From the NCBI RefSeq assembly GCF_040892545.1, contig NZ_CP156079.1:4003501-4067500 (forward strand): DNA of 64,000 bases, in the 5' to 3' direction. This document shows positions 55,014 to 63,413 of the stretch, one piece after another. Under the pieces are notes generated by a model. The model worked only from the letters and a program-made list of their open reading frames with translations. It was not told the origin of the DNA and made no database searches. How positions within the stretch are numbered: position 1 is the stretch's first letter; the number at the start of each line of letters is the position of its first letter. The stretch comes from Paracidovorax avenae. GTDB lineage: Bacteria > Pseudomonadota > Gammaproteobacteria > Burkholderiales > Burkholderiaceae_C. The position numbers were made by a program, and so were the translations under genes.

Positions 55014-56277
55014 CGCCACCACCACCGCCGGCCTGCTGGCCCGCCGCGCGCGCCTGCTGGGCCCGGCCTACCGGCTGTTCTACGAGGAGCCCTTCCACCC
55101 CGTGCGCGGCGAGGGTGTCTGGCTCTACGACGCCGCCGGCACCCCCTGGCTGGACGCCTACAACAACGTCGTGCCGCTGGGCCACGCGCGGCCCGAGGTG
55201 GTGGAGGCCATTGCGCGCCAGGCATCGGTGCTCAACACGCATACGCGCTACCTGCACGAGGGCATCCTGGACTACGCCGAGCGGCTGCTGGCCACGATGC
55301 CGACCGAACTCGGCCATGCCACCTTCACCTGCACGGGCAGCGAGGCCAACGACCTCGCGATGCGCATCGCCACGGCGCACACGGGCGGCACCGGCCTCAT
55401 CGTGACGCGCTGGGCCTACCACGGCGTGACCTCGGCGCTGGCCTGCGCCTCGCCCTCGCTGGGGCAGTACGTGCGCATCGGCGACCACGTGCGGCTCATC
55501 GATGCGCCCGAAGGCGACGACGCGGAAACAGGCCGGCGTTTCGCCGACGGCGTGCGCGCAGCCATCGCCGACCTGCAGGCCCACGGCCTGAAGCCCGCGG
55601 CACTGCTGGTGGACACGGTGTTCTCGAGCGACGGCGTATTCACGGAGCCCGCCGGCTTCCTGCGCGAAGCCGTGGAGGCGATCCATGCAGCGGGCGGCGT
55701 GTTCATCGCCGACGAGGTACAGCCCGGCTTCGGCCGCACGGGCGAGGCGTTCTGGGGTTTCCAGCGCCACGGCGTGGTGCCCGACATCGTCACCATGGGC
55801 AAACCCATGGGCAACGGCCATCCGGTCGCGGGCCTCGCGGTGCGGCCCGGGGTCATGGAGGCCTTCGGCCGGGCGAGCCGCTACTTCAACACCTTCGGCG
55901 GCAACCCGGTCTCCATGGCTGCGGCTTCGGCGGTGCTCGACGTGATCCAGCGCAACGGCCTGCAGGCCAATGCCCTGCAGGTGGGCAACTATCTGCGGGA
56001 GCGGCTCGCCGCGCTGGGCGGGCGCCACGCCATCGTCGGCGAGGCACGCGGCGCCGGCCTGTTCGTGGGCCTGGAACTGCTGGCCGACCGTGCCACGCGC
56101 GCGCCGGCCACGGCCCAGGCCGCGCAGGTGGTCAACGCCCTGCGCCAGCGCCAGGTGTTGCTGAGCGCGACCGGCCCGGACGCCCACGTGCTGAAGATAC
56201 GTCCTCCACTGGTGTTTCAGCGGGAGCACGCGGATCTGCTGGTGGAGCGCCTGGACGAGGTCCTGGGCGCGCTGTAA
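55006..56277 (+). CDS. Class III PLP phospho-lyase-like enzyme (AGXT2L family)
   Basis: A 423-residue PLP enzyme. Its core is that of ethanolamine-phosphate/phosphohydroxylysine phospho-lyases: [18 protein letters not shown] near residue 48, [36 protein letters not shown] and the lysine motif [17 protein letters not shown], in which GKPMGNGHP is characteristic. With the preceding kinase it would convert a phosphorylated amino-alcohol to an aldehyde, ammonia and phosphate. A normal transaminase role cannot be ruled out. It is the last gene of the operon. Confidence 0.87.
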   Translation: MPDATTTAGLLARRARLLGPAYRLFYEEPFHPVRGEGVWLYDAAGTPWLDAYNNVVPLGHARPEVVEAIARQASVLNTHTRYLHEGILDYAERLLATMPTELGHATFTCTGSEANDLAMRIATAHTGGTGLIVTRWAYHGVTSALACASPSLGQYVRIGDHVRLIDAPEGDDAETGRRFADGVRAAIADLQAHGLKPAALLVDTVFSSDGVFTEPAGFLREAVEAIHAAGGVFIADEVQPGFGRTGEAFWGFQRHGVVPDIVTMGKPMGNGHPVAGLAVRPGVMEAFGRASRYFNTFGGNPVSMAAASAVLDVIQRNGLQANALQVGNYLRERLAALGGRHAIVGEARGAGLFVGLELLADRATRAPATAQAAQVVNALRQRQVLLSATGPDAHVLKIRPPLVFQREHADLLVERLDEVLGAL

Positions 56278-56347
56278 GGCTGCACGCTTCGGGGGGCGTG
56301 CCGTCGCCCGACCTGCTGCACGCGCCCCGGCAGCGCGGCATCAACGA

Positions 56348-56361
56348 TGTGGTTTTCCACA
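56348..56361. promoter_or_regulatory. Perfect palindrome upstream of dctA
   Basis: TGTGGTTTTCCACA has 5-bp arms around TTTT. It lies 104 bp before the dctA start codon, in the only gap between the amine operon and dctA, and is a candidate operator for dctA control. The regulator is unknown, and no sigma-54 site was seen here. Confidence 0.4.
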
Positions 56362-56465
56362 ATGTCTTGCGTGCAGCACGGCCTTACAGTGCGTCACCCG
56401 CGCGACGGCTGCCTGTGGACAGGCGCCCCGTGCCCGCTCCTTTTCAGTTGACGCCAGAGGCCTGC

Positions 56466-57821
56466 ATGACCGCAAACGCCCGCATTCCCGCCAGAAAACT
56501 TCCCCTCTACCGCTCGCTTTACGTGCAGGTGCTGTTCGCCGTCGTGGTGGGCGTGCTGCTCGGGCACTTCCACCCCGAGATCGGCGAGAAGATGAAGCCC
56601 CTGGGCGATGGCTTCATCAAGCTCATCAAGATGATCATCGCGCCCATCATCTTCTGCACCGTGGTGGTCGGGATCGCGGGCATGGAGGACATGAAGAAGG
56701 TGGGCCGCACCGGCGGCCTCGCCCTGCTCTATTTCGAGGTCGTGAGCAGCATCGCGCTGGTCATCGGCCTGATCGTCGTCAACGTGCTCCAGCCCGGCGC
56801 GGGCATGAACGTCGATCCGGCGTCGCTCGACACCAAGTCCATCGCGGCCTACACGGCGCCCGGCAAGATGGGCACGACCACCGACTTCATCATGAACATC
56901 ATCCCCACCACCGTGGTGGATGCGTTCGCCAAGGGCGAGATCCTGCAGGTGCTGCTGTTCGCCGTGATGTTCGGCTTCGCGCTGCACCGCTTCGGCGGCC
57001 GCGGCACGCTGGTGTTCGACTTCATCGAGAAGACCTCGCACGTGCTGTTCACCATCGTCGGCTACATCATGAAGGTGGCCCCGATCGGCGCGTTCGGCGC
57101 CATGGCCTTCACCATCGGCAAGTACGGCGTCGGCTCGCTGCTGTCGCTGGGCAAGCTGATGGGCTCGTTCTACCTGACCTGCCTGCTGTTCATCTTCATC
57201 GTGCTGGGCCTCATCGCCCGCTTCCACGGCTTCTCGATCTGGAAGTTCGTGAAGTACATCAAGGAAGAACTGCTCATCGTGCTGGGCACCTCCTCCAGCG
57301 AATCGGTGCTGCCGCGCATGATGGAGAAGATGGAGAACCTGGGCGCCAGGAAGACCACCGTGGGCCTGGTGATTCCCACCGGCTACTCCTTCAACCTGGA
57401 CGGCACCTCCATCTACCTGACCATGGCCGCGGTGTTCATCGCGCAGGCCACGAACACGCCGCTCGACATCACGCACCAGATCACCCTGCTGCTGGTGCTG
57501 CTGCTCACTTCCAAGGGCGCAGCGGGCATCACGGGCAGCGGCTTCATCGTGCTGGCCGCCACCCTCTCGGCCGTGGGCCACGTGCCCGTGGCGGGCCTCG
57601 CGCTGATCCTGGGCATCGACCGCTTCATGTCCGAGGCACGCGCGCTCACCAACCTCGTGGGCAACGGCGTGGCCACCCTCGTCGTGGCCAAGTGGACCGG
57701 CGACCTCGACACGGAGCAGCTCAAGCAGCGCCTGGACAACCCCGACTGGGTGGCCGCGCAGGAGCCGGAAGCGATCCTGGACCACAAGACGGAGCGCATG
57801 GACGTGTCGGGTACGCGCTGA
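56466..57821 (+). CDS. dctA: C4-dicarboxylate/proton symporter DctA
   Basis: A 451-residue inner-membrane transporter of the DAACS family for succinate, fumarate and malate. The family motifs are complete: [21 protein letters not shown] in the N-terminal part, the re-entrant loop [18 protein letters not shown] and [25 protein letters not shown], with [17 protein letters not shown] in the last helices. Length and start ([20 protein letters not shown]) agree with DctA. It is a single-gene unit with its own terminator. Confidence 0.96.
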   Translation: MTANARIPARKLPLYRSLYVQVLFAVVVGVLLGHFHPEIGEKMKPLGDGFIKLIKMIIAPIIFCTVVVGIAGMEDMKKVGRTGGLALLYFEVVSSIALVIGLIVVNVLQPGAGMNVDPASLDTKSIAAYTAPGKMGTTTDFIMNIIPTTVVDAFAKGEILQVLLFAVMFGFALHRFGGRGTLVFDFIEKTSHVLFTIVGYIMKVAPIGAFGAMAFTIGKYGVGSLLSLGKLMGSFYLTCLLFIFIVLGLIARFHGFSIWKFVKYIKEELLIVLGTSSSESVLPRMMEKMENLGARKTTVGLVIPTGYSFNLDGTSIYLTMAAVFIAQATNTPLDITHQITLLLVLLLTSKGAAGITGSGFIVLAATLSAVGHVPVAGLALILGIDRFMSEARALTNLVGNGVATLVVAKWTGDLDTEQLKQRLDNPDWVAAQEPEAILDHKTERMDVSGTR

Positions 57822-57845
57822 GCGCCCTGCCCCCACACCGCACCG

Positions 57846-57872
57846 AGGCCGGCACATGCCGGCCTTTTTCTT
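57846..57872 (+). terminator. Rho-independent terminator of dctA
   Basis: The stem AGGCCGGC/GCCGGCCT with an ACAT loop (57846-57865) runs into TTTTTCTTT. It starts 24 bp after the dctA stop codon. The stem is 8 bp and fully paired. Confidence 0.9.
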
Positions 57873-57914
57873 TCCTCGGAAGGAACGCGCCTTGCAGCAG
57901 GCGCTGCCGGTCGC

Positions 57915-57939
57915 TTCGCAGGATGGCGCGGCACTTCGT
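57915..57939 (+). promoter_or_regulatory. PIP box (HrpX/HrpB-type type III secretion regulator site)
   Basis: TTCGC at 57915-57919 and TTCGT at 57935-57939 are separated by exactly 15 nt, matching the plant-inducible-promoter consensus TTCGB-N15-TTCGB. The box is 69 bp upstream of the ATG at 58008 of a phytase-like effector. A canonical -10 hexamer at the usual 30-32 nt is imperfect (CAGTCG at 57972). Confidence 0.8.
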
Positions 57940-58007
57940 CCGTGAGAGGCGCTGCTCTGCGGTTTTTTCGACAGTCGATGCATTCAGACTATCGGCAAGA
58001 AAAATCA

Positions 58008-59162
58008 ATGCCCCGTATCTCATTCCATTGTGGATTACTCAAGTCCTGCCTTCCCTCAGGGGAGCGCGACACCCCAGCCCCCACCGCCGGCAGATCCCCG
58101 CCAGCCTCCGGCTCCAGCAGCAAATGCCTGGATGCCGCACGTTTTACCGGAATGCCTGCATCACGCCGCCGCAGGGGGGGAGCCGGCCCGCAGGATGCGC
58201 CGCCGCCCGAAAGTGCCGCGGCCGGGCCCTCCAACCACTCCGGACCGATCGGCAGGGGGCGGACCGCGCTGCTGCGGCGCCAGCCCGATCCCGACACCAA
58301 CCTGCGGCTCGCCTATGACACCACGCCCCCGAACCCGCCCGGGACCATGGCATTCTTCCGGTCGTCGGGCCAGGCAGCGAAGTTACCGCCCGGCTTCGAC
58401 ACCCGCGGACTGGAATCGCTGCAGATATCGGGAAGCGAGCGCATCACATCGGAAGCCCAGGTGCATGCCATCCGCCAAATCTACGGCGATGCCCCTCTGG
58501 TCGTAGTGGACCTGCGCCAGGAGTCGCACGCGGTGGCCGATGGCCATTCCCTGACATGGCGCGGCACCAATGACTGGGGCAATGTGGGACTGGACACGGC
58601 GGCAACCATGGCGCGGGAGGCAGATCAGCTCGAGGAACTGCGCAGGCAGGGCAACGCAGTGGCGATCCACGCAGAATATGTGAAGGGAAGAATGGACGAT
58701 CCGGCCCCCCGGCCACTGGTCACCACCCTCGCCCGGTCGGAGCAGGACATCGTGGAAGCGGCGGGCGCCGAGTATCGCCGTATCGCCGTCACGGACCATG
58801 TGCGCCCGTCCCGCAGGGATGTGGACCAGTTCATCGAGCTGGTACGTGACTTGCCGGAAGGCACGGGCCTGCACGTGCATTGCAACGGCGGCCACGGAAG
58901 GACCACCACTTTCATGGTGCTCCACGACATGCTCCACAATGCGCGGGAGGTCGATGCCGGCGCCATCATGGCGCGCCAGTCCAAGCTGAGCCATGACCAC
59001 AACCTGACAGACACCAGCACGGTCAAGAAAAGAAAACAAACCTTCCACGCGGACCGGCTTGCGTTCTTCCATGAGTTCCACGCGTATGCGCGCGAAAACC
59101 CAGGGGGAAGGCCGCTGACATGGTCGGAATGGCGCCGCAGCGACGCGGCACAGCCCACCTGA
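58008..59162 (+). CDS. Putative type III effector, PTP-like inositol-phosphatase (phytase, XopH-like)
   Basis: A 384-residue protein. The first 125 residues are low in structure and rich in Ser, Pro, Arg and Gly, as in type III secretion leaders, without Sec signal. The catalytic part is that of cysteine phytases: VVVDLRQESHAVADGHSLTW, TNDWGN, the general-acid region IAVTDHVRPSRRDVDQFIEL and the P-loop HVHCNGGHGRTTTFMVLHDM (CX5RT). Xanthomonas XopH/AvrBs1.1 is a similar effector. A PIP box upstream supports injection into plant cells. The GTG at 57942 lies only 2 nt after the PIP box and is unlikely; ATG 57978 or 58008 are the candidates. Confidence 0.82.
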   Translation: MPRISFHCGLLKSCLPSGERDTPAPTAGRSPPASGSSSKCLDAARFTGMPASRRRRGGAGPQDAPPPESAAAGPSNHSGPIGRGRTALLRRQPDPDTNLRLAYDTTPPNPPGTMAFFRSSGQAAKLPPGFDTRGLESLQISGSERITSEAQVHAIRQIYGDAPLVVVDLRQESHAVADGHSLTWRGTNDWGNVGLDTAATMAREADQLEELRRQGNAVAIHAEYVKGRMDDPAPRPLVTTLARSEQDIVEAAGAEYRRIAVTDHVRPSRRDVDQFIELVRDLPEGTGLHVHCNGGHGRTTTFMVLHDMLHNAREVDAGAIMARQSKLSHDHNLTDTSTVKKRKQTFHADRLAFFHEFHAYARENPGGRPLTWSEWRRSDAAQPT

Positions 59163-59172
59163 GCGGCTCGCG

Positions 59173-59201
59173 GCCCGCAGGCCATCAACCGGCCTGCGGG
59201 C
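59173..59201. terminator. Perfect 11-bp hairpin between convergent genes
   Basis: GCCCGCAGGCC and GGCCTGCGGGC enclose ATCAACC. It lies just after the effector gene and spans the stop codon of the GST gene on the other strand. It has no T tract on either strand, so it may act as a bidirectional or Rho-assisted terminator or as an mRNA 3'-end protector. Confidence 0.5.
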
Positions 59202-59805
59202 ACGCCACGAACGCGGGCAGCCGCTCGGCCGCCGCGGCGAAGGCCGCCAGCGACGGATGCGACGTATCCACCACCCGTCCGGGCAGCACCAGTCCGGTGA
59301 AGCTCCATGCCACCGCCGCGGCGATGCCGCCGTGGGTCAGGGCATCCACGTCCGGCATGCTGCCCGCACCGGCGATGGCTTCTTCCAGCTGCGCGTAGGC
59401 GGCATCCAGCTGCAGGCCGACGCGGTCCAGCCAGGGCCGGTGCTGCTTTTCCTCGGGGCGCAGCCGCTGCTCATAGACGATCTGCACCGTCTTCTCGCAC
59501 GCGGCGAGCGCGAGGCCGGCGATGCGCAGGTCCTGCAGGCGGGCCGTCCGGTCCGCCGGGACCAGGCGGGCAGCAGCCTCCGGCGCGCAGGCATCGATCC
59601 ACTGCAGGATCAGCGTCGAATCCATCAGCACCGTGCCGTCGTCCGCCACCAGCGTGGGCGCCTTCACCACCGGGTTGACCGCGCGGAATGCGTCGAAGGT
59701 GCTGAACACGGACAGGGGCCGGTGCTCGAACGGCACGCCCAGGTGGCGCAGGGTGACGGCGACGCGGCGCACGTAGGGCGAGTCGAGCATTCCGAAGAGC
59801 TGCAT
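59185..59805 (-). CDS. Glutathione S-transferase family protein
   Basis: A 206-residue cytosolic protein. The N-terminal thioredoxin-fold domain (1-80) reads MQLFGMLDSPYVRRVAVTLR, with Ser in the likely catalytic position, and contains the cis-proline region NPVVKAPTLVADDGTVLMDS. An all-helical C-terminal domain follows. It resembles uncharacterised beta-proteobacterial GSTs. It is divergent from an Lrp-type regulator gene across 167 bp, which may control it. Confidence 0.88.
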   Translation of the reverse strand: MQLFGMLDSPYVRRVAVTLRHLGVPFEHRPLSVFSTFDAFRAVNPVVKAPTLVADDGTVLMDSTLILQWIDACAPEAAARLVPADRTARLQDLRIAGLALAACEKTVQIVYEQRLRPEEKQHRPWLDRVGLQLDAAYAQLEEAIAGAGSMPDVDALTHGGIAAAVAWSFTGLVLPGRVVDTSHPSLAAFAAAAERLPAFVACPQAG

Positions 59806-59972
59806 TGGAGATCCTTTCTTGGAGTGTCGTGGTGCCGCCGGGCGGCGGCGTTGCATAGGAACGTGCCCTACGATAGGCGGGCGCGCCATGCGCGCACAGG
59901 GGCGGGCATCGGATAAAGCCCCCGCCCACCGATGAACCATCGGCCGCGGCGCCCGCCCGGCCCCTACATTCC

Positions 59973-60431
59973 ATGCGAATCGACAAGAAGGACTGGCTGA
60001 TCCTGCAGGCCCTGCAGACCGACGCGCGGCAGAGCCTGGCCGCGCTGGGCAAGCGCATCGGCCTGTCGCAGCCCGCGATGAGCGAGCGCGTGCGCAAGCT
60101 GGAGGACGCCGGCATCATCGAAGGCTATGGCGCCCGGGTCCACCTGGGCCGCATCGGCGTGGGCCTCACGGCCATCATCCGCATCGAGACCACGCACCGC
60201 GGCATCGCGCCTTACCTGGAGTTGTTCGAGAGCATGCCCGAGGTGCTGGAGGCCGACCGGGTGACCGGCCAGGACTGCTTCATCGTGCGCTGCGCCATCG
60301 CGGAGCCGGCCGACCTGCAGCGCGTGGTGGACGCGCTGGCGGTGCATGGCTCGGTCACCACCTCGCTCGTGCTCTCCAGCCCCGTGCGCAAGCACGCCAC
60401 CGTGCAGGCGGTGCGCCCTCCGGCACGGTAA
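59973..60431 (+). CDS. Lrp/AsnC family transcriptional regulator
   Basis: A 152-residue regulator. The N-terminal helix-turn-helix is LILQALQTDARQSLAALGKRIGLSQPAMSERVRKLEDAGII. The C-terminal RAM domain (about 68-145) contains SMPEVLEADRVTGQDCFIVRC, the amino-acid-binding turn. The divergent GST gene is the obvious target. Effector unknown. Confidence 0.92.
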   Translation: MRIDKKDWLILQALQTDARQSLAALGKRIGLSQPAMSERVRKLEDAGIIEGYGARVHLGRIGVGLTAIIRIETTHRGIAPYLELFESMPEVLEADRVTGQDCFIVRCAIAEPADLQRVVDALAVHGSVTTSLVLSSPVRKHATVQAVRPPAR

Positions 60432-60445
60432 TCCCGCGCCGGAGC

Positions 60446-60486
60446 AAAAGAAAAAGCCGCCGTCCGCGCACGGGCGGAAGGCGGCT
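60446..60486 (-). terminator. Rho-independent terminator of the YceI/cytochrome b561 unit
   Basis: On the minus strand a GC-rich stem (AGCCGCC at the foot, paired with GGCGGCT, and inner pairing CCGCCCGTGCGCGG) is followed by TTTTTCTTTT. It lies about 40 bp after the last YceI stop codon. Confidence 0.85.
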
Positions 60487-60527
60487 GGCGACCAGCGCGC
60501 GGGCTGGCCACTGCATCCCGGACGGGA

Positions 60528-61103
60528 TTACTGCTTGACGGCCTCGACCTGGGCCACGATGCGCACGTTCTTGGGGAAGCCGTACTGCACGCCGTAGTCC
60601 AGGCCGAACAGGGTGCGGTCGATGGTGGTCTCGAAGTCGCCGCCGCACACTTCGCGCTTGAGCATCGGGCTCTGGTAGCAGGCGAACTGGTTGGCCTTGA
60701 AGGTCGCGGGATGGGTCTGGCCCTTGAGGGTCAGGTTGCCGGCCACGGACACCAGCTTGTCGCCGTCGAAGGTGAACTTGTCGCCCACGAAGCGCGCGGT
60801 GGGGTACTTGGCCGCGTCGAAGATGTCGGAGCTCTGCAGGTGCTTGTCGAAGGGCGGCGTGCCGGTGTTGATGGAGTTGATCTGGAAGGTGATGTCCACC
60901 TTGCCGGTCTTGGCGGCCTTGTCCAGCTCGATCGTGCCTTCCTTCTTGTCGAAGCGGCCGCGGTTCACGCTGGCGCCGAAGTGGCTGATCTCGAACGTGG
61001 CGAAGGTGTGCGTCGGCTCCACCGTGTACGTGGCGGTCTCGGCCTGGGCGGCACCGGCAACGAGGGCGGCCGCGGCGGCCAGGGCGAACAGGGATTTGCG
61101 CAT
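60528..61103 (-). CDS. YceI family periplasmic lipid-binding protein, copy 1
   Basis: A 191-residue secreted lipocalin-like protein. Signal peptide RKSLFALAAAAALVAGAAQA is followed by the YceI core YTVEPTHTFATFEISHFG, KTGKVDITFQINSINTGTPP, KYPTARFVGDKFTFDGD and LTLKGQTHPATFKANQFACY. The fold binds long polyisoprenoid or quinone-like chains in its barrel. It is the third gene of a unit after cytochrome b561 and another YceI protein. Two cysteines (FACY; REVCGGDF) may form a disulfide. Confidence 0.93.
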   Translation of the reverse strand: MRKSLFALAAAAALVAGAAQAETATYTVEPTHTFATFEISHFGASVNRGRFDKKEGTIELDKAAKTGKVDITFQINSINTGTPPFDKHLQSSDIFDAAKYPTARFVGDKFTFDGDKLVSVAGNLTLKGQTHPATFKANQFACYQSPMLKREVCGGDFETTIDRTLFGLDYGVQYGFPKNVRIVAQVEAVKQ

Positions 61104-61176
61104 GTCGGGATCTCCGGTTGAAAGAAAGGGAAGGAAGGGAAAAGGGACAGGGAAAGCGCGGGCTCGGCCCCGGGGC

Positions 61177-61755
61177 TCAGAGCTTGCCCACGCCCGTGAG
61201 CGCGAGCTTGAACTTCACCTGCACGTCGTCGGCGACCATGGAGGTGTCGGCCCACTCGTTCTCGCCGATCTTGAAGGCCAGGCGCTTGATCGGGAAGCTG
61301 CCGGTGGCGATGGTGGTGGCGCCGTTCTGGGTGAGCGTGACGGGTGCGACCACGTCCTGCGTGGCGCCCTTGATGCTCAGCTTGCCGGCCACCTCGAACT
61401 TGCCCGGGCCGGTGGACTTGATCGCCGTGGACTGGAAGGTCGCCTGCGGGAACTTGGGCACGTTGAACCACGTGGCCTTGGGCAGCTCGGCGTCGGACTC
61501 CTTCACGCCCAGGGTGGCGCTGCCGGTGTCCACCGTGATCGTGACCTTGCTGGTGGCGAGCTTGGCGGGATCGAAGGCGACCTGCGCGTCGAACTTCTTG
61601 AAGCGGCCCTCGACGGGCACGCCCATCTGCTTGCTCACGAAGGTGATCTCGCTCTGCTCGGGCACCAGCTTCTGCTGCGCGAAGGCGGGCGCGCCGGCCA
61701 GCAGCGCGGAGGATGCCAGCGCGAGGCCGGCAAAGAGGGAAGGGGAGAATTTCAT
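61177..61755 (-). CDS. YceI family periplasmic lipid-binding protein, copy 2
   Basis: A 192-residue YceI protein. Signal peptide (FSPSLFAGLALASSALLAGAP) is followed by KLVPEQSEITFVSKQMGVPV, VDTGSATLGVKESDAELPKA and FPQATFQSTAIKST. It differs strongly from copy 1, so the pair is an ancient duplication or independent recruitment. It lies 39 bp after the cytochrome b561 gene, so a functional link with quinone or electron transfer in the membrane is plausible. Unlike copy 1, it has no cysteine in the mature part. Confidence 0.92.
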   Translation of the reverse strand: MKFSPSLFAGLALASSALLAGAPAFAQQKLVPEQSEITFVSKQMGVPVEGRFKKFDAQVAFDPAKLATSKVTITVDTGSATLGVKESDAELPKATWFNVPKFPQATFQSTAIKSTGPGKFEVAGKLSIKGATQDVVAPVTLTQNGATTIATGSFPIKRLAFKIGENEWADTSMVADDVQVKFKLALTGVGKL

Positions 61756-61794
61756 GGATCGCTCCGTTGGTTCGGTGGATTCGGTGGCGGGTGG

Positions 61795-62352
61795 TCAGGC
61801 GCGCCCGGGCAGCATGCGCCCGATCAGGCCGTCGCGGTCGATGACCTGGTGCTTCAGCGCCGCGGCCACGTGCAGCACGACGAGCACGGCCAGGGCATAA
61901 GCGCTGATCTGGTGCCAGGGCTTGATGGCCTCGGCCAGTTCGGGGCTCACCGGCACGAAGCTCGGCAGCGGCACGATGCCGAGGAACACGACGGGAAAGC
62001 CCGCCGCCGAGCTGTAGGCCCAGCCGATCAGGGGCACGGCGAAGAACAGCAGGTACATCAGGTGGTGCGTGCCGTGGTGCGCGGCGCGCTGCCATGCCGG
62101 CATCGCGGACTGCACCGCCGCGGGCAGCGCCGGCGGGCGGTGCGTCAGGCGCCAGAGCAGCCGGAGGGCCGACAGCGCCAGGATGGCCACGCCGGCCCAC
62201 TTGTGCCAGTTGTAGAACTTCAGCCGCTGCGGCGAGAACGGCAGTCCCGTCATGTACAGGCCCAGCAGAAACACGGCGACGATGGCCAGCCCGAGCACCC
62301 AGTGCAGCAGGATGGCGGTGGCGGTATAGCGGGCCGGACGGGACGGGGTCAT
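61795..62352 (-). CDS. Cytochrome b561 family protein
   Basis: A 185-residue di-heme membrane cytochrome with four helices. Heme-ligand histidines are seen in AILLHWVLGLAIVAVFLLG (helix 1), KFYNWHKWAGVAILAL (helix 2), AHHGTHHLMYLLFFAVPLIG (helix 3) and ISAYALAVLVVLHVAAALKH (helix 4). It is the first gene of the unit with the two YceI proteins. Such proteins oxidise quinol or carry electrons to periplasmic acceptors. Confidence 0.93.
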   Translation of the reverse strand: MTPSRPARYTATAILLHWVLGLAIVAVFLLGLYMTGLPFSPQRLKFYNWHKWAGVAILALSALRLLWRLTHRPPALPAAVQSAMPAWQRAAHHGTHHLMYLLFFAVPLIGWAYSSAAGFPVVFLGIVPLPSFVPVSPELAEAIKPWHQISAYALAVLVVLHVAAALKHQVIDRDGLIGRMLPGRA

Positions 62353-62441
62353 GGATCGTTGGGGCGATGGTCTTTCGGGCGGCCGCGCATCGCGGCCGGG
62401 CTGGTGCGCCGCCAGTCTAGGGCCGCTGCCACCGTAAATCT

Positions 62442-63251
62442 TCAATCAAATTGATGCTTTGATTCAATTTTTGTGAAGCCGAGAGGACTTGACTCGGCGG
62501 GCAAAGGCTCCTCGGCCAGCAGCGCCTGGCGGCTTGCGGCATACAAAGCGGGATTGCCGCCGAACTCCGCGGTGGCCCGCCGGGCCCGGTCCATGAGCGC
62601 GAGCAGCGCCGCCCGGATCGCCGCAGGCTCCCCGAGGCGGGAGAGTGGCCCGGACACCGTCAGGGCGCCGCGGAGCTCTCCGGGCGCCCCGAATACCGGC
62701 ACGGAGGCGGCCGCCGTTTCCCGGTCACGCTCCCCGAACGACGTGGCCCACAGCCGGGCGCGCACCGACTCGTGGGCCGGATCGCCCTCCGAGAACGCCA
62801 ACAGCACCTTTCCCGAGGCGCCGAGATGCACGTCGAACGCCTCCCCCACGCGGATGGACACACGCACGGCGCGCGACGGCTCGACGCGGCTGAGCACCAG
62901 GCGCCGGTCCCCGGAGCGCACGTAGAACGAGGCGGTTTCCCCGAGCTCGGCACTGAGTTCGCGCAGCAGCGGCTCCACGATGGAGTCGATGCGCAGGCTG
63001 CGCTGGTAGATGGCGGCCAGCTGCACCGGCGCCGGCCCGATGCCGTACAGCCCGTCGTCCCACTTCCGGATGAAGCCGCCGCTTTCCAGGGCGCCCAGCA
63101 GCCGCAGCACGGTGCTCTTGTAGAGCCCCGTGCGCCGGGACAGCTCCGTCAGCGTCAGCCGCTCGTCCTCCGGGGCGAATGCACCCAGGAGGGCGAACGC
63201 GCGGTCCAGGACGGCGACCCCGCTGGAGGCCTCGGAGGATTCTTGTGTCAT
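62442..63251 (-). CDS. IclR family transcriptional regulator
   Basis: A 269-residue regulator. N-terminal winged helix (about 15-80): GVAVLDRAFALLGAF, LTELSRRTGLYKSTVLRLLG. The C-terminal IclR ligand domain (about 95-250) contains VLSRVEPSRAVRVSIRVGEA and HLGASGKVLLAFSEG. It is divergent from a Bug-type binding-protein gene. Three identical palindromes GTTCT-N7-AGAAC lie between them and are probably its binding sites. The start at 63251 is chosen; an in-frame ATG at 63269 would add 6 residues. Confidence 0.92.
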   Translation of the reverse strand: MTQESSEASSGVAVLDRAFALLGAFAPEDERLTLTELSRRTGLYKSTVLRLLGALESGGFIRKWDDGLYGIGPAPVQLAAIYQRSLRIDSIVEPLLRELSAELGETASFYVRSGDRRLVLSRVEPSRAVRVSIRVGEAFDVHLGASGKVLLAFSEGDPAHESVRARLWATSFGERDRETAAASVPVFGAPGELRGALTVSGPLSRLGEPAAIRAALLALMDRARRATAEFGGNPALYAASRQALLAEEPLPAESSPLGFTKIESKHQFD

Positions 63252-63275
63252 CGGCGTCAGAAAGATCACGGCTAT

Positions 63276-63292
63276 GTTCTGCTGAGTAGAAC
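63276..63292. promoter_or_regulatory. IclR operator candidate 1
   Basis: GTTCT-GCTGAGT-AGAAC, an inverted repeat with 7-nt spacer, 24 bp upstream of the iclR-type start codon. It is identical in arms and spacing to the two sites near the Bug gene, which suggests autoregulation. Confidence 0.7.
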
Positions 63293-63361
63293 ACAGCGGC
63301 CGCGAGGGTCTGGCTGCTCAAGGGTTATCCCGCATGGTTCACGCTGGCGCGCGCCATTAAA

Positions 63362-63398
63362 GTTCTTTCCAACAGAACACAGTTCTATTCAATAGAAC
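63362..63398. promoter_or_regulatory. IclR operator candidates 2 and 3 (tandem)
   Basis: GTTCT-TTCCAAC-AGAAC (63362-63378) and GTTCT-ATTCAAT-AGAAC (63382-63398) lie exactly 20 bp apart, so the same face of the helix is presented. The second ends 15 bp before the Bug start codon, next to the AAGGAG ribosome site (63403-63408), a position suited to repression. Confidence 0.75.
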
Positions 63399-63413
63399 AA
63401 CCAAGGAGACACC

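Noticed and set aside
56278..56465. Sigma-54 promoter for dctA
   Set aside because: No GG-N10-GC pair within a TGGCAC/TTGC context was found in this gap.
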